From Aristolochia californica (taxonomy: Eukaryota; Streptophyta; Magnoliopsida; Piperales; Aristolochiaceae), in the NCBI GenBank assembly GCA_029961685.1, contig JARWKL010000007.1:10067406-10131405 (forward strand): a stretch of DNA of 64,000 nt, read 5' to 3'. Made by a program: the position numbers and the translations under genes. Positions 37,301 through 49,340 of the stretch are shown here, piece after piece (positions within the stretch are counted from its first letter, which is position 1; every line of letters begins with the position of its first letter). The notes under the pieces are model-generated. The model made no database searches, was not told where the DNA came from, and was given only the letters and a program-made list of their open reading frames with translations.

Positions 37301-40300
37301 GGGAAACTCCATGGTAAGCCTGATTGGGCGATAGCCAATCCAGCCTCAGTTAATGTTGAGAAAAAGGAGGATAGGACTGATTCTCATTCCGGGAATGTGA
37401 ATATCTCTACGGAAGACTATGCTGTAATTCAGAAGCTGAAATCCTTATTGGATCAGTCCTCTACTCCACCAGGCCCTACTGTTGCCACTACCATTGCCTT
37501 AGGTATGCTTTCTTCCACTTCAACTCCTTCCTCTTGGATCATTGACTCCGGGGCTTCCGAACTCTTGTCAGGTAACAAACACATGCTTAATTCATTGTCT
37601 CCATGTCTTCCTCATAAATTCGTTACTATTGCTAATGGTTCCCAAACCAAGGTGCTTGGCAAGAGTTCTTCCTCTCTTACCACGTCTATTCCTCTCCAAG
37701 ATGTGTTATTTGATCCTCAATTTCCATTAAATTTGCTCTCCGTTAGTCAATTAACCAAACAATTGAATTGTTCTGTCACCTTCTCACCATCTTCGTTTAT
37801 ATTTCTGGATCTAACTACGAAACAAGCGATTGGTAGCTGCCATGAAAAAGGGGATTTATACTATTTTACTCCTCCACTAGTAGCTGCTATTTCATCCACT
37901 ACATCCGAGGCTCAACTGTGGCACAACCGGCTTGGTCATCCATCTACCTCGTCAATTCGTTCTTTAGTTCCATCTCTAAAATCTGTGAGGCATGTCAATT
38001 AAGTAAGCATGTTAGGAGTACATATTCTCCTCATCTTACAACTACTAGTACTGCTCTGTTTGTTTTAATACATTCTGATGTATGGGGCCCTTTAAAGGTT
38101 TCTAACATTTCTCAGGTTCAATATTTTGTTACATTTGTGGACGATTTTACCTGAGTGACTTGGTTGTTTTTATTTAAAGAACAATTAGAAATTCTTTCTA
38201 TTTTTAAAAACTTTCATGCAATGGTTCTAACACAATTTGAAAAAAAAAATTCAAATCCTTAGATCTGATAATTCTAAACAATATTTGTCTAATGAATTTA
38301 AATCGTTTTGTGAGGGTAATGGGTTTCTTCATCAAACGTCATGTGCCTATAACCCTGAACAAAATGGGGTTGCTGAAAGAAAGAATTGTCACCTCCTTGA
38401 AGTTGCTCGGTACCTCCTCTTTTCCATGAAGGTACCCTACTTTTATTAGCCTAATGTTATTCTTACAGCATGCTTTCTCATCAATAGGTTACCTTCATCA
38501 GTACATAGAAATCAAACTCCGTATTCTATTTTATTTCATGGTGAAGATCCATTTTTTCTTCATCTTAAAGTATTTGGTTGCACATGTTTTGTTCTTGATA
38601 CCTCACCACATAAAAGTAAACTGGATCCTCGGTCTCTGAGGTGTATTTTTTTGGGGTATTCTCGAACTCAGAAAGGATATATTTGTTATAATCCTACACT
38701 TAAGAGGTTGATGGTATCTCGGGATGTGACTTTCTTTGAAGACATTTCCTTCTACTGCTCACATGAGGCTCCTCCAGGGTTTACATTTCCTCCTACCACT
38801 CCATGCCCACTTGTGTCATTTCATGAAAATATTACTCAACCTCTTGAAGCACCGGTCGTGCCCTCACCTGTTGAGTTGTCTGATCTACTTGAGGTAAGTC
38901 TTTCTCCTCCTCCTATGTTGAGGCCTGAATTTGATACTCGTCCTATTGCATTACGAACGGAAACCTGTTCTTGCACTACTCCTCCAATTGCCAATTTTAT
39001 GTTTTCTCATCACTTATCTTCTCAGTGTGTTTAGTTTCTTGCTTCTCTTTCGTCTGTTTTCATACCACAATCCTATCAAGAGGCCCTAAAGCATCCAGGA
39101 TGGAAGTCGGCTATGGATGAAGAAATGCATGCATTATATGAAAATCAAACATGGACATTGGCAACGCTCCCAAAAGGGAAAAGACCGGTTGGTTGCAAAT
39201 GAATTTTTTCGGTGAAACACAACCCGGATGGGTCGGTTGCTGACCTTAAAGCATGCCTGGTTGCAAAAGGTTATACTCAGTGCTATGGGATAGATTATGA
39301 AGAGATTTTCTCTCTAGTTACAAAACTGAACTCGGTACGTATCATCCTCTCTATTGTTGCTACCTCATCTTGGCTAGTATATCAGGTTAATGTAAAAAAA
39401 TGCATTTTTTAAATGGTGATATACACGAACAAATTTATATGGTCCAACCACCAAGATATGTGGTTGATGGGAGTCCGTATGCCGGTTAAAGAAATATTTC
39501 TACTAGCTTTCATAGGTGAACGATTGATCACTCAGTATATGTTAAAGATACTATCAAATGGAAGATATTATTGGCAGTGTATATTAATGATATTATCTTG
39601 ACTGGAAATGATGCTCATAGTATACAAGAAGTGAATAATATGATATGTTAAGAGTTCTAGACTAAAGATTTGGGTAAGCTCAAATATTTTTTGGGTATAG
39701 AAGTCCTTCAGTCAAATCATGGAATATTATTGTCTCAAAGAAAATACATCTTAGATCTTATTGAAGAAATAGGAATGAAGGGTTGTAGACCAATTGATAC
39801 TCCTATGGATGCGAATGAAAAATTTTGTGCCACAATTGGCGAAGATGTTGACACTCACAAATATCAAAAACTTGTGGGAAAATTGATCTATCTCATGTAA
39901 CCAAGCCAGATATATCATATGTTGTCAGTGTAGTAAGCCAATTCATGCACAAACCACAAATTACTCCCTGGCAAGCGTTGGAGATAATACTACGATACTT
40001 AAAAGGTGCTCTAAGAAGTGGATTGCTATATAAACAACATGGTCACTTCAATATAGAAGGCTTCTCAGATGCAGATTGGGCTGGATCGCCCGATAATAGA
40101 AAATCTATGTCTGGGTATTGTACCCTTGTTGGGTGGGAACTTGATCACATGGAAAAGCAAAAAGTAAAACGTGGTTGCAAGATCTAGTGATGAAGCAGAA
40201 TATTGAGCTATGGCCCACACTGTAAGTGAACTTTTATGGATAAAGACTCTTCTTACCGAATTGGAATTTTATAAAGGAGGCTCTATGGACCTACATTGTG

Positions 40301-40535
40301 AAAATCAAACAGTTATTCACATTATGTCAAATCCACTCTTCTATGAAAGAACTACACATAATAAAGTGGTATGTCATTTTATACAGGAAAAGTTTTAAGC
40401 AGGAATAATTTCTCTTCAATATGTTTCATCTCAAGACCAATTAGCTGATATCCTCACCAAAACGGTAACATAAAAAATTCTATCTTATATAGGTGGCAAG
40501 GTGGGTATTTATGATGTATTTTCTCCTTCAGCTTG
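37289..40535 (+). pseudogene. C1 pol: protease, integrase, reverse transcriptase, RNase H, broken
   Basis: Domain order is that of Copia. Protease: IIDSGAS with the active Asp at 37544. GAG-pre-integrase: WHNRLGHPS at 37919, then CEACQ of the HHCC finger. Integrase: catalytic D at 38077 (SDVWGP), D at 38267 (RSDNSKQY), E at 38375 (GVAERKN); D-to-E spacing is 36 codons, as expected for DD35E. Reverse transcriptase: about 39083-39900, with CLVAKGYTQCYGIDYEE. The YVDD box has become YIND at 39580-39591, so the first Asp is lost, and the stretch before it is partly deleted. RNase H: GFSDADWAGS near 40057 and an end at DQLADILTKT. Frameshifts and stops occur throughout. It is the same lineage as C2. 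No activity is possible from this copy. Confidence 0.9.
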
Positions 40536-40543
40536 AGGAGGAG
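40531..40543 (+). other. C1 polypurine tract
   Basis: GCTTGAGGAGGAG lies directly before the TGTTG start of the 3' LTR. It is the usual plus-strand primer of LTR elements. Confidence 0.8.
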
Positions 40544-40934
40544 TGTTGAAATATGGGCTCAAGCCCACAAGCTCAAGGCTAGAAGCCCACACGTCAAAGG
40601 AGTGGCAAAGTGGTTATTTATGGTATGTTCCATAAGGATGGCAAGAAGATGTAAATACATTGTCTTAGTATGTCTTTTAATCTATTTAGTTGTAACCGTA
40701 AGGGCTTTGTAACACTATAAATAAGAGCATTGGCTAAGAGGTAAGGCATTCAAGCCTTTTCTTCTCTTTAGGAAAATGTCCAACCACCCTTTCTTCTCCC
40801 TGGACGCATTCTCTCCTTCCCTTAACCCAAACTCTCCTCCCTAACGTCCTTTTCCTTTCTCCCTCTTTTCTCTGTTCTCTCCTTCTTCTACCACGTTAAC
40901 CTAGAGTCATTCTCATGGGGTCCTAACTTCTACA
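40544..40934 (+). repeat. C1 3' LTR
   Basis: 391 bp, TGTTGAAATATGGG to CTTCTACA, about 90% identical to the left LTR by eye. Followed by the GATCC target duplication and then satellite. Confidence 0.95.
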
Positions 40935-42603
40935 GATCCTAACATCTTTTAAAAATGGATATGCATGCTTGAAACATGTCAAAGATGCAAATGACCTAAT
41001 GATCCAAAACTTTCAATTAGTACAACAAATGCTCATTAAATTCTCAAGTGACGTGCGGTGGGATATTTACTTGAGCCAAACAAGCCACTTTTTGCCCATT
41101 TAGAACTATCTTACATAACAATCATAGATCATTTTAAATTTATTGATTGGTCAAAAAATTTTAAAGGGTATATTTTTTCTAAGAAATGACTTTTGGGTTG
41201 GGAGTCAACACTCAGTTAAAAATCCCCAGCCCCACATTTTCCGATGATTACAAAACCTAATATATAAAAACTAAAAGAGTTTACATTCCCTAAAAATTAA
41301 AGAGACTTTTTGGATTTATCTCTCTATGCATTTTTGCATGTCAATTGTAGTTGTTCAATTTTTATTTCAAATCCAAAATTGAGTTTTCACTCTCCCTTTT
41401 TTCTCGTAAACAAAAAGATAAGGAAAATAGATCACAACAAAATGATAATTCTATAATTTATGTATGCAAAAAATTAAAAACAATAATAAATTTTAGTAAA
41501 GAAAGTTGTTTCACGCACCACAATTGAATACCAAAGTTTTGTTATCAATGTTTGGAACATTCAACTAATACAACTCCTAATAGCTTGAAATTTTATAAAA
41601 AAAAAGGATTTCTAATTGATCCTAACATGTTTTAAAATTTGATATGCATGCATGAAACATGTTGAAGATGCAAATGACCTAATGATAAAAAAAATTTGAG
41701 TACAAAAAATGCTCATTAAATTCTCAAGTGAACGTGTGGTAGGATATTTACTCAAGCCAAACAAGCTACTTTTTGCCCATTTAAAAAACGCTGACCTAAC
41801 AATCGTATATCATTGTAAAGTAATTAATCGATCAATCATGCATAACGACTATATTTTCATTAAGAAATGACTTATGGTTTGGGTGTCACCGCTTCGAACA
41901 AAATCCCCAGCCTCCCCTTTTTCGATGATTGCAAAACCTAATATATAAAAACTAAAGTAGTTTAAAAACCCTAAAAAATAACAGTAACTTTTAGGAATTT
42001 TATCTCTTTGGATTTGTACATTTCCATTTTAGATGTTCAATTTTTTATTTCAAATCCAAACTTGAGTTTTCACTCTCCTTTTTTTTCTTGTAAACAAAAA
42101 GATAAGGCAAATAGATTACAACAAAAGGAAAATTTTGGAATTTATGAATGGAAAAAACTAAAAACAGTAACAAATATAAGTAAAGAAAATTTATTCATGA
42201 ACGTCAAATGAAAACCGAAGTTTTGTTATCAACATTTGGGAAATTCCACTAATACAACCCCTAATTTCTTGGAATTTTATAAAAAAAGAGATTTCTAATT
42301 GATCCCAACATGTTTTAAAAATGGATACGCATGCATGATACATGTTGAAGATGAAAATGACCTAATGATCCTAATCTTTCATGCAGTACAACAAATACTC
42401 ATTAAATTATCAAGTGAAGGTGCCATGGGAAATTTAACCCAGCCAAACAAACTTCTTTTTGGCAATTTACAAAAATCTGACCTAACAATCATAGATCATT
42501 GTAAAGTGATTAATTGACCTATCATGTGTAATAGCAATATTTTCTTTAAGAAATGACTTATAGTTTGGGTGTCAACACTCAGAAAAAAAAATGCCCAGCC
42601 CCG

Positions 42604-42640
<37 letters not shown>
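42604..42640. repeat. Poly-C run inside a satellite unit
   Basis: About 37 C at the C-rich box of the unit, the same position as the run at 17800-17824. Confidence 0.9.
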
Positions 42641-43335
42641 ATTTCTGATGATTGCAAAACCTAATTTATATATTAAAAAAAAGAGTTTACAAGCCCTAAA
42701 ATATACTGAGACTTTTTGGGATTATATCTCTCTGCATTTTTGGATTTCAATTTTAGATATTCAATTGTTTTTTTCAAATCCAAACTTTAGTTTTCACTCA
42801 ACCTTTTTTTCTTTTAAACAAAAAGATAAGGCAAATAGAGCACAAGAAAATTAAAATTTTAGAATTTAAGCATGCAAAAAATTGAAAACTACAACAAATG
42901 TAAGTAAAGAAAATTTATTCACACACCAGAAATGAACACCAAAGTTTTGTAACCCATGTTTGGTAAATTCCAGTAGTACAACCGCTAATAGCTTGGAATT
43001 TAATAAGAAAAAGATTTTTAATTAATCCTAACATGTATTAAAAATGGATTTGCAAGCACGAAACATTTTGAAGATGCAAATAACCTAATGATCCAAAACT
43101 TTCGAGTACAACAAATGCTCATTAAATTCTCAAGTGAAAGTGCGGTGGGATTTTTAACCAAGCCAAAGAAGCCACTTTTTGCACATTTAGAAAAAGCTTA
43201 CCTAACAATCATAGATCATTGTAACGTGATTGATCGATCAATCATGCTTAATGGGTATATTTTTTTGTTAGAAATGACTTTTGGTTTGGGAGACAACACT
43301 CAGTAAAAAATCCCTAGCCACCCCACCCCCCCCCC

Positions 43336-43337
<2 letters not shown>

Positions 43338-43370
<33 letters not shown>
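43338..43370. repeat. (CA)n microsatellite inside a satellite unit
   Basis: About 16 CA dinucleotides right after a C-run, again at the C-rich box of the unit. Confidence 0.95.
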
Positions 43371-43372
<2 letters not shown>

Positions 43373-45547
43373 CTCGTTTTCCGATGATTGCAAAACCTAA
43401 TATATAAAAACTAAAAGAGTTTACAATGCCTAACAATTACAGAGACATTTTGGATTTATCTCTCTCTGCATTTGTGCATTTTAATTTTAGATGTTCAATT
43501 TTTATTTAAATTCCAAAATTGAGTTTTCACTCTCCCTTTTTCTTGTAAACAAAAAGATAAGGAAAATCGATCACAACAAAATGAAAAATCTAGAATTTAT
43601 GTATGCAAAAAATTGAAAACAACAATAAATGAAAGTATGGAAAATTTATTCACATACAACTAATGAACATGAAAGTTTTGTCATCAATGTTTGGGAAATT
43701 CCACTAATACAACCTCTAATAGCTTGGAATTTTATAAGGAAGAGATTTCTAGTTGATTCTAACATGTTTCAATAATGGATATGCATGCTTGAAACATGTT
43801 GTAGATGAAAATGACATAATGATCCAAAACTTTCAAGGAGTACAACAATTGCTCATTTCTTTTTCAAGTGAACGTCTGGTGGGATTTTTACCTGAGCCAA
43901 ACAAGCCACTTTTTGCCCATTTACAAACAAGTTTATCGAAGAATCATAGATCATTGTAAAGTGATTGATCAATCAATCATGCATAACGGCTATATTTTCA
44001 GTAAGAAATGACTTATGGTTTGGGTGTCAACACTCAAGAAAATTCCCCAACCCCCCTTTTTGCATTTTTCCATTTCCATTTTAGATGTTCAATTTTTATT
44101 TCAAATCCAAACTTGAGTTTTCACTCTCCCTTTTTTTCTCGTAAAAAAAAAGATAAGTCAAATAGATCACAACAAAATAAAATTTTAGAGTTTAGGTATG
44201 CAAAAAATTCTCAACAATAATAAATATAAGTAAAGAATTTTTTTCATGAACCACAAATGAACACCACAGTTTTGTTATCCTTGTTTGGGAAATTCCACTA
44301 CCTAATTGCTTGGAATTTTATAAGAAAGAGATTTCTAATTGATCCTAACATGTTTTAAAAATGGATATACATGCATGAATCATAATAAAAATGCAAATGA
44401 CCTAATGATCAAAAAATTTTAAGCAGTACAACAAATGCTCATTAAATTCTCAAGTGAACGTGTGGTGGGATATTTACCTGAGCCAAACAAGCCACTTTTT
44501 TTCTCATTTACGAAAATTTGACCTAATAATCACGGATCATTGGAAAGTGATTGATCGATCAATGATGCGTAACGACTATATTTTTTTTGTAAGAAATGAC
44601 TTATGTTTTGGGTGTCACCACTCAGAGAAAAATCCCTAGCGCCTCTTTTTCGATGATTGAAAACCTAAAATATAAAAACTAAAAGAGTTTACAATCCTTA
44701 AAAATTACAGGGAATTTTTTGAATTATATCTCTCTGGATTTGTCAATTTCCATTTTAGATGTTCAATTTTTATTTCAAATCCAAAGTTGAGTTTCCACTC
44801 TTGCTTTTTTCTAGTAAAAAAAATATTAGGCAAATAGATCACAAGAAAATGAAAATTTTAGAGTTTAGGTATGCAAAAAATAAAAATAAATAAAAATATG
44901 AATAAAAATAATTTATTAATGCACCACAAATGAATTCCATAGTTTTCTTATCAATGTTTGGGAAATTCCAATAATACAACCCCAAATAGCATCAAATTTT
45001 AGAAAAAAGAGATTTCTAATTGATCCTAACATGTTTTAAAAATGGTTATTCATGAATGAAACATGTTGAAGATTCAAATGTCCTAATGATAAAAAAATTT
45101 TGAGTACAACAAATGCTGATTAAATTCTAAAGAGAATGTGCGTTGGATATTTACTCGAGCCAAACAAGCTACTTTTTTCCCATTCACAAAAAGCTGAACT
45201 AACAACTATAGATCATTGTAAAGTGATTAATCGATAAATCATGCGTAATGGCTATATTTTCAATAAGAAATTACCTATAGTTTGGGTGTCAACACTCAAA
45301 GAAAAATCCCCGGCTCCCCTGTTCTTATGACTGCAAAACCCAATATATAAAAGCTAAATGAGTTAAAAATCCCTAAAAATTATATAGACCATTTGGAATT
45401 ATATCTCTTTGCATTTGTGCATTTCCATTTTAGATGTTTAATTCTTTTTTCAAATTCAAACATGAGTTTTCACTGTACTTTTTTTGTCGTAAAAAAAAAA
45501 GATAAGGCAAATATCTCACAACAAAATAAAAATTTTATAATTTATGT

Positions 45548-45552
45548 ATGCA
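45548..45552. other. Possible target site duplication of C2, left copy (ATGCA)
   Basis: The five satellite bases before the LTR. The partner cannot be checked because the 3' end of C2 is not in the window. Confidence 0.4.
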
Positions 45553-46160
45553 TGTTACAATGTGGGACCCACCATGGCCCCACAAGCTGGTGGGACCCAC
45601 CATGAGCTCGTGAGGTGTCAACAAGAGTTCTCATACAAAGTGGTTCTAGCTAAGAGATAAGAAACATGTGATGGAATTAAATCTACAATTTGAATATCAA
45701 GTGGGATCCACAAAGATAGCACGAGCTGTTATCTCTATCTACATGAGAGCTGGAAGATCATGTGGGACCCACAATATAAGAGCAAGAACTGGCTCTCTAG
45801 CTTGATTCACGTCCTTAAATAAGGTGTTTGTAGTTGAGTTAAATTAGTCTCTTAAATAGATAATGTAATCGTATCATAATAGGCTTATCTTTGAGAGTTC
45901 TAGATGGAACGTAATTAGGAGTCCTAAGGTTGGTTGTACATGGACTCTATCACATCCTCAACTATAAATAGGGGTAATTGTAACTTGGAAATATCAAGCA
46001 AGTTTCTCATTTTTTTCTTCTCTCTTTGTGAAGTGCTCTCTCTCTACTCTCCTTTATTTTCCTTCTCCTCTCACTATACCCGAGAGCTCTTCTCCTTTTC
46101 CTTGTTTTATTTCTCTCTCCATTTTGTCAAGATATTATTCATGGGTTCCTAAATTCAACA
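45553..46160 (+). repeat. C2 5' LTR
   Basis: 608 bp from TGTTACAATGTGGG to AAATTCAACA, followed at once by TGGTATCAGA. CTATAAATAGGGG at about 45962-45974 is a good TATA box. Three exact GTGGGACCCAC palindromes lie upstream of it. Confidence 0.85.
45562..45772 (+). promoter_or_regulatory. Cluster of GTGGGACCCAC sites in the C2 LTR
   Basis: GTGGGACCCAC at 45562-45572, 45590-45600 and 45762-45772, plus GTGGGATCCAC at 45701-45711. The motif fits the published consensus sites of plant TCP transcription factors (GTGGNCCC and GGNCCCAC). It lies upstream of the LTR TATA box. Regulation by TCP proteins is inferred only. Confidence 0.5.
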
Positions 46161-46170
46161 TGGTATCAGA
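46161..46170 (+). other. C2 primer binding site (tRNA-Met)
   Basis: TGGTATCAGA directly after the LTR end. The match stops after ten bases. Confidence 0.8.
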
Positions 46171-46611
46171 TCTACCAATTTAGGATCCCCATTATGCTCT
46201 ATGAATATATGATTAAAAGTTGCTCATAGAAGGCTCCTTATGAAGCAAGATTGAAGCTCAAGAGATAAGTATTTATTTCTGATATTAAGAGGTAGTTTAG
46301 AGATTTCCTTATGCATGTTTTCATCTTATGAAATTATGAGAATATATGCATCTTGGATTATCTTTGATTAGAAGAGATTGTCATGGCAGTTTTTGTCGAT
46401 TTGCACTATACTTTGACCAAGACCAGTGCATATTGTTTTTTTTTTTTTAAATCTATGGGAACAAGATTCCCAGATAAAGAAGGATGATGTTGAGCCTTTG
46501 ATGTGTCGTTATCCATTAAAATTACTTACTTAGCATTTATGCTAAGCATCTCCATTAACCAAGTTATTTTGATTACTTGATTGGAGAACTATTATACTTG
46601 ATTTGCTTACT
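46171..46611 (+). other. C2 leader
   Basis: AT-rich untranslated leader with a T-run near 46437-46448. No gene is seen. Confidence 0.6.
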
Positions 46612-47466
46612 ATGGCTGAAGATAATATGAGTCACAAGAGTGACATACTCAGAATCACCACTGTAGATTTATGGGGGGTATCAAATTTTATGAACTAGTC
46701 CGCATCGGTTCACCAGTTTCATATGAAAAATGACCTAGTTGGTCATCTCACTAACCGTGGACCTCATATTGATGAAGATGATATATTATATGCCAAATGG
46801 TTAAAGGGGGATATATTGGTTATTAGTTGGCTTATCAATAGTATGGAGGAATATGTCTCCAATAATTTCATTCATCTAGAGACGGTTAAACAAATTTGGG
46901 AGACATGCGCCAAGTTGTCTTCAAGCTCCGACAACTTACAAAGCCCATATGATATTTTACAATGGATGCTTACCACCAAACAAGGAGACAATATACATGA
47001 ATAATTGGCCAAAAATGGAAACTTGCCCAACCAACCTCTACAGATATCTCTGTCCAACATAAACCGAAAGAGACCTTGATTATTGCCATATGCCTTGCTA
47101 ACATTAAACTGCATCTTGCAGTTTCTATGACTCACCTTCTTCGCTCTTCCGCAGTTCACTTTTGATGATGTCTGTGCTACACTTCTCCAGATTCCAGGTG
47201 CTTCTCCATCTACTACTGAAATACCATCTACTATGTACTCTGGACATAGGGGAACACCATCTGACCAAGGCCGAGGCAGATTTATAGAGAAGGAAGAGGA
47301 AAAGGTGGAAGGACTGCTTTTGACCGAATAGATTGGAAGGAATGCACTCACTGTAAGGGATATGGCCACACTAGAGACATGCTTTCACCTGAAGGAATAC
47401 TCTATATGCGGTAGATTGGGCCACGCTCACGAAAGATGTTATAAAGCTAATGAGAATAAGGCTAAC
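46612..47466 (+). pseudogene. C2 gag (Copia type), broken
   Basis: Starts MAEDNMSHKSDILRITTVD. After an early TAG the frame is open at 46723-47004, with HMKNDLVGHLTN and NFIHLETVKQIWETCAKLSS, then WMLTTKQGDNIHE, all standard Copia gag motifs. Further stops follow. Two Cys/His segments near 47345-47450 (CTHCKGYGHT-like, then CGRLGHAHERC) are zinc-knuckle remnants. The gene is interrupted at 47466 by G1 and resumes after the second CTAAC at 52592. The longest open part is under 100 codons. Confidence 0.82.
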
Positions 47467-48735
47467 TGATAGATGCCATATTCTGACATGAGAACTAGGT
47501 TAATTATAATAGAATAACATTTATAATTGTGTTATAGGTGGTTATTTGTCAGGTTTCAAATGAAATGAGCATTTATTGAATTTGGCATTAATCACTGTCG
47601 ATATTGCTTATTTTTCTCTCCTGAATTATATTTCATTGTTTTTAAGGTTTATTTGTTTATTTCTTCCTTAAATACTTTTTATAGATTTAATTATGGAATT
47701 TCAGGAGAATTTTGGTGGAGAAGGAGATATTTACCAAAATACCCTTAGTGAAATGGAGGTGATTTTTAGGTCAAATCGTTTTAAAATAAATGAGATGGTA
47801 TTAAGGGAAGACCGCCATCCACCGCCGTCCAGCAACCGAGAACAAACCCGAGGAGAGCTCGAGAGAGTCTCCATCGAGGTGAGTTCGATAGTCGTCGCTC
47901 GCCAGGCTGAGAAGAGATCCGAGAGGGCTTCTCCGGTGCCACTTCCACTTTCCGACTATCCAACGGCATCGGTTACGTATTTCCGACCAGTCCCGGAGCT
48001 ATTTCGACTCCAACCGAGACTCGAGAGAGCCGGTTAGAGAACATCAGCTCTGTTTCATTCTTCGCCGAACGTTCCCTCCATCCGTCAGCTTCCAACCTTC
48101 GTCGCCGGCGTCGTCTCTACCTCTGGCCACTCACTCTTGCCAACCTGAAGCCATTGATTTCGGGAAATTGCAGCACCCATGAGAACGAGTTGCTGCCGAG
48201 CGAGAGGAAGAAGAAGGGGAGTAATTCGTCATTATTGAATTTAATTTTTTATATAGTTTGAACTTAGGTTTTGAATGTTAATTGAATCTGATTTGATAAT
48301 TAATGTTTATTTAAGATTTGTTTTCTGGATATTTGATTAAATTAGCTAATTAGGGTAGGATTATAATTGAGGTTGGATTTTAGTATTTTAATCCGATTTC
48401 TGTCTTTCACTCTATGCGCCCGAGAGGGGCTAGACGCAAGGATTGAGAATCCGGATTCGTGGTTACGTGGCGCTCGAGAGAGGCACGAATCACGTTAAAA
48501 TCCAGAGTTGACGTTTCTTGTTGTGGAAGTAGTTAATTAAATTATTACTTGATAATTTAGGATATAATTAGTGTTTAGTTCAGATTAATTCATCATATTT
48601 GGTTAGGCTAGTTGACTGAAGGATACACAAAATTCAGTCCTCCCTGTGGATATGACCCTCGCTTCCCGCTAAATTACATGAACGATTCGTACACTTGCGA
48701 GGTATTAAAGCTGATGTAACTAAAATTCTACATCA
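47467..48735 (+). repeat. G1 5' LTR, with an internal deletion
   Basis: 1269 bp, TGATAGATGCCATATTCTGA to ATTCTACATCA. Relative to the 3' LTR it lacks 132 bp after GGGAAGACCG near 47812, where the 3' LTR has a GC-rich CCACCGCCGT repeat. The deletion came after insertion, because LTR pairs start identical. Confidence 0.93.
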
Positions 48736-48741
48736 AGTTTT

Positions 48742-48759
48742 TGGCGCCGTTGCCGGGGA
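48742..48759 (+). other. G1 primer binding site (tRNA-Asp)
   Basis: TGGCGCCGTTGCCGGGGA, the exact complement of the 3' end of plant tRNA-Asp including CCA. It is the usual primer site of Athila/Tat-type Gypsy elements. Confidence 0.9.
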
Positions 48760-49004
48760 GGCACGTATTAAGTGTATTTCTTTGTTCTCCATGGTCTTAG
48801 GTTAGATTTATTTTTATTTTATTATTTTATTATTTTATTTTTATTTTTATTTTTATTTTTATTTTTTATTTTTTTTTCTTTCATAATTTTAGCTTGGTGA
48901 TTTTTTTTATGGAATTATTTTTATTTCTTCTAGTTAGTTCATATTTTTAGTAGTGAGTTTGTTAGCTTAATTTGATAGTTCGTTTTGTTTCTTTTTGTGT
49001 TTTT
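48760..49004 (+). other. G1 leader with an A/T-rich microsatellite
   Basis: Leader with TTTTA/TTATT repeats near 48808-48870. No gene. Confidence 0.6.
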
Positions 49005-49340
49005 ATGCACGGGCGCCGCTCCCTAGGTGGACCATTAGCTCCCTTTGTTGAAGAGGTAGAACAGATTTGTAGGAAAACACCCAAAGTCAAAGTAGGAGCT
49101 ACCATGGCCAATTAGAGTGAACCATTACAGTTACCTGCAGCAGGGAAGCTAAGATCCAGGTGGTCCGGTCCATTTGAGGTCACACAGGTGTTTCCACATG
49201 GCGCTATTGAGATCCGCAATCACGGAGACAGGTCGGTCTTCAAAGTTAACGGTCAGAGGCTCAAACCGTATCTTGAGAATATCCCCACACTAGAGGAGGT
49301 GATGGTGATTTTCTTGGAGGAACCTGTCATTTCATCTTGA
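49005..49340 (+). pseudogene. G1 chimeric gag-integrase frame, one stop
   Basis: 112 codons from ATG at 49005. The first part, [20 protein letters not shown], resembles the N-terminus of Athila/Tat Gag. A TAG at 49113-49115 interrupts it. After the stop, in the same frame, comes [14 protein letters not shown] and [14 protein letters not shown], the characteristic C-terminal end of Gypsy integrase. So all of gag-protease-RT-RNase H-integrase core has been removed and the two ends fused. G2 has the same junction with no stop. The G1 copy also has a longer tail (IPTLEEVMVIFLEEP). Confidence 0.75.

Larger units (their letters stand above)
26342..40934 (+). mobile_element. Copia LTR retrotransposon C1, old, carrying a nested viral insert
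   Basis: A complete Ty1/Copia element in plus orientation: 5' LTR (26342-26732), tRNA-Met primer site at 26733, leader, gag (36495-37300), protease-integrase-reverse transcriptase-RNase H (37289-40535), polypurine tract just before 40544, and 3' LTR (40544-40934). Both LTRs are 391 bp, and the element is flanked by GATCC. The LTRs differ at roughly 35-40 positions by eye, about 10%, so the insertion is old. The coding region has many stops and frameshifts. The leader is interrupted between about 26903 and 35730 by a minus-strand caulimovirid-like sequence. Without that insert the element would be about 5.8 kb, normal for Copia. Confidence 0.95.
40935..45552. repeat. Tandem satellite array, subfamily II, right block
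   Basis: The array resumes in register after C1. Landmarks of the GATCC-TAACATGTTTTAAAAATGG type lie near 40935, 41617, 42300, 43025, 43757, 44340 and 45022; the unit between 43757 and 44340 is about 100 bp short. It ends abruptly at the 5' LTR of C2, so the array may originally have continued. Confidence 0.93.

Noticed and set aside
46872..47369. A 165-codon minus-strand frame across C2 gag
   Set aside because: Antisense to recognisable Copia gag motifs.
47693..48037. A 114-codon frame in the G1 5' LTR, with similar frames at 51765 and 60929
   Set aside because: It lies wholly inside an LTR, changes frame between copies, and consists of GC-rich repeat translation.
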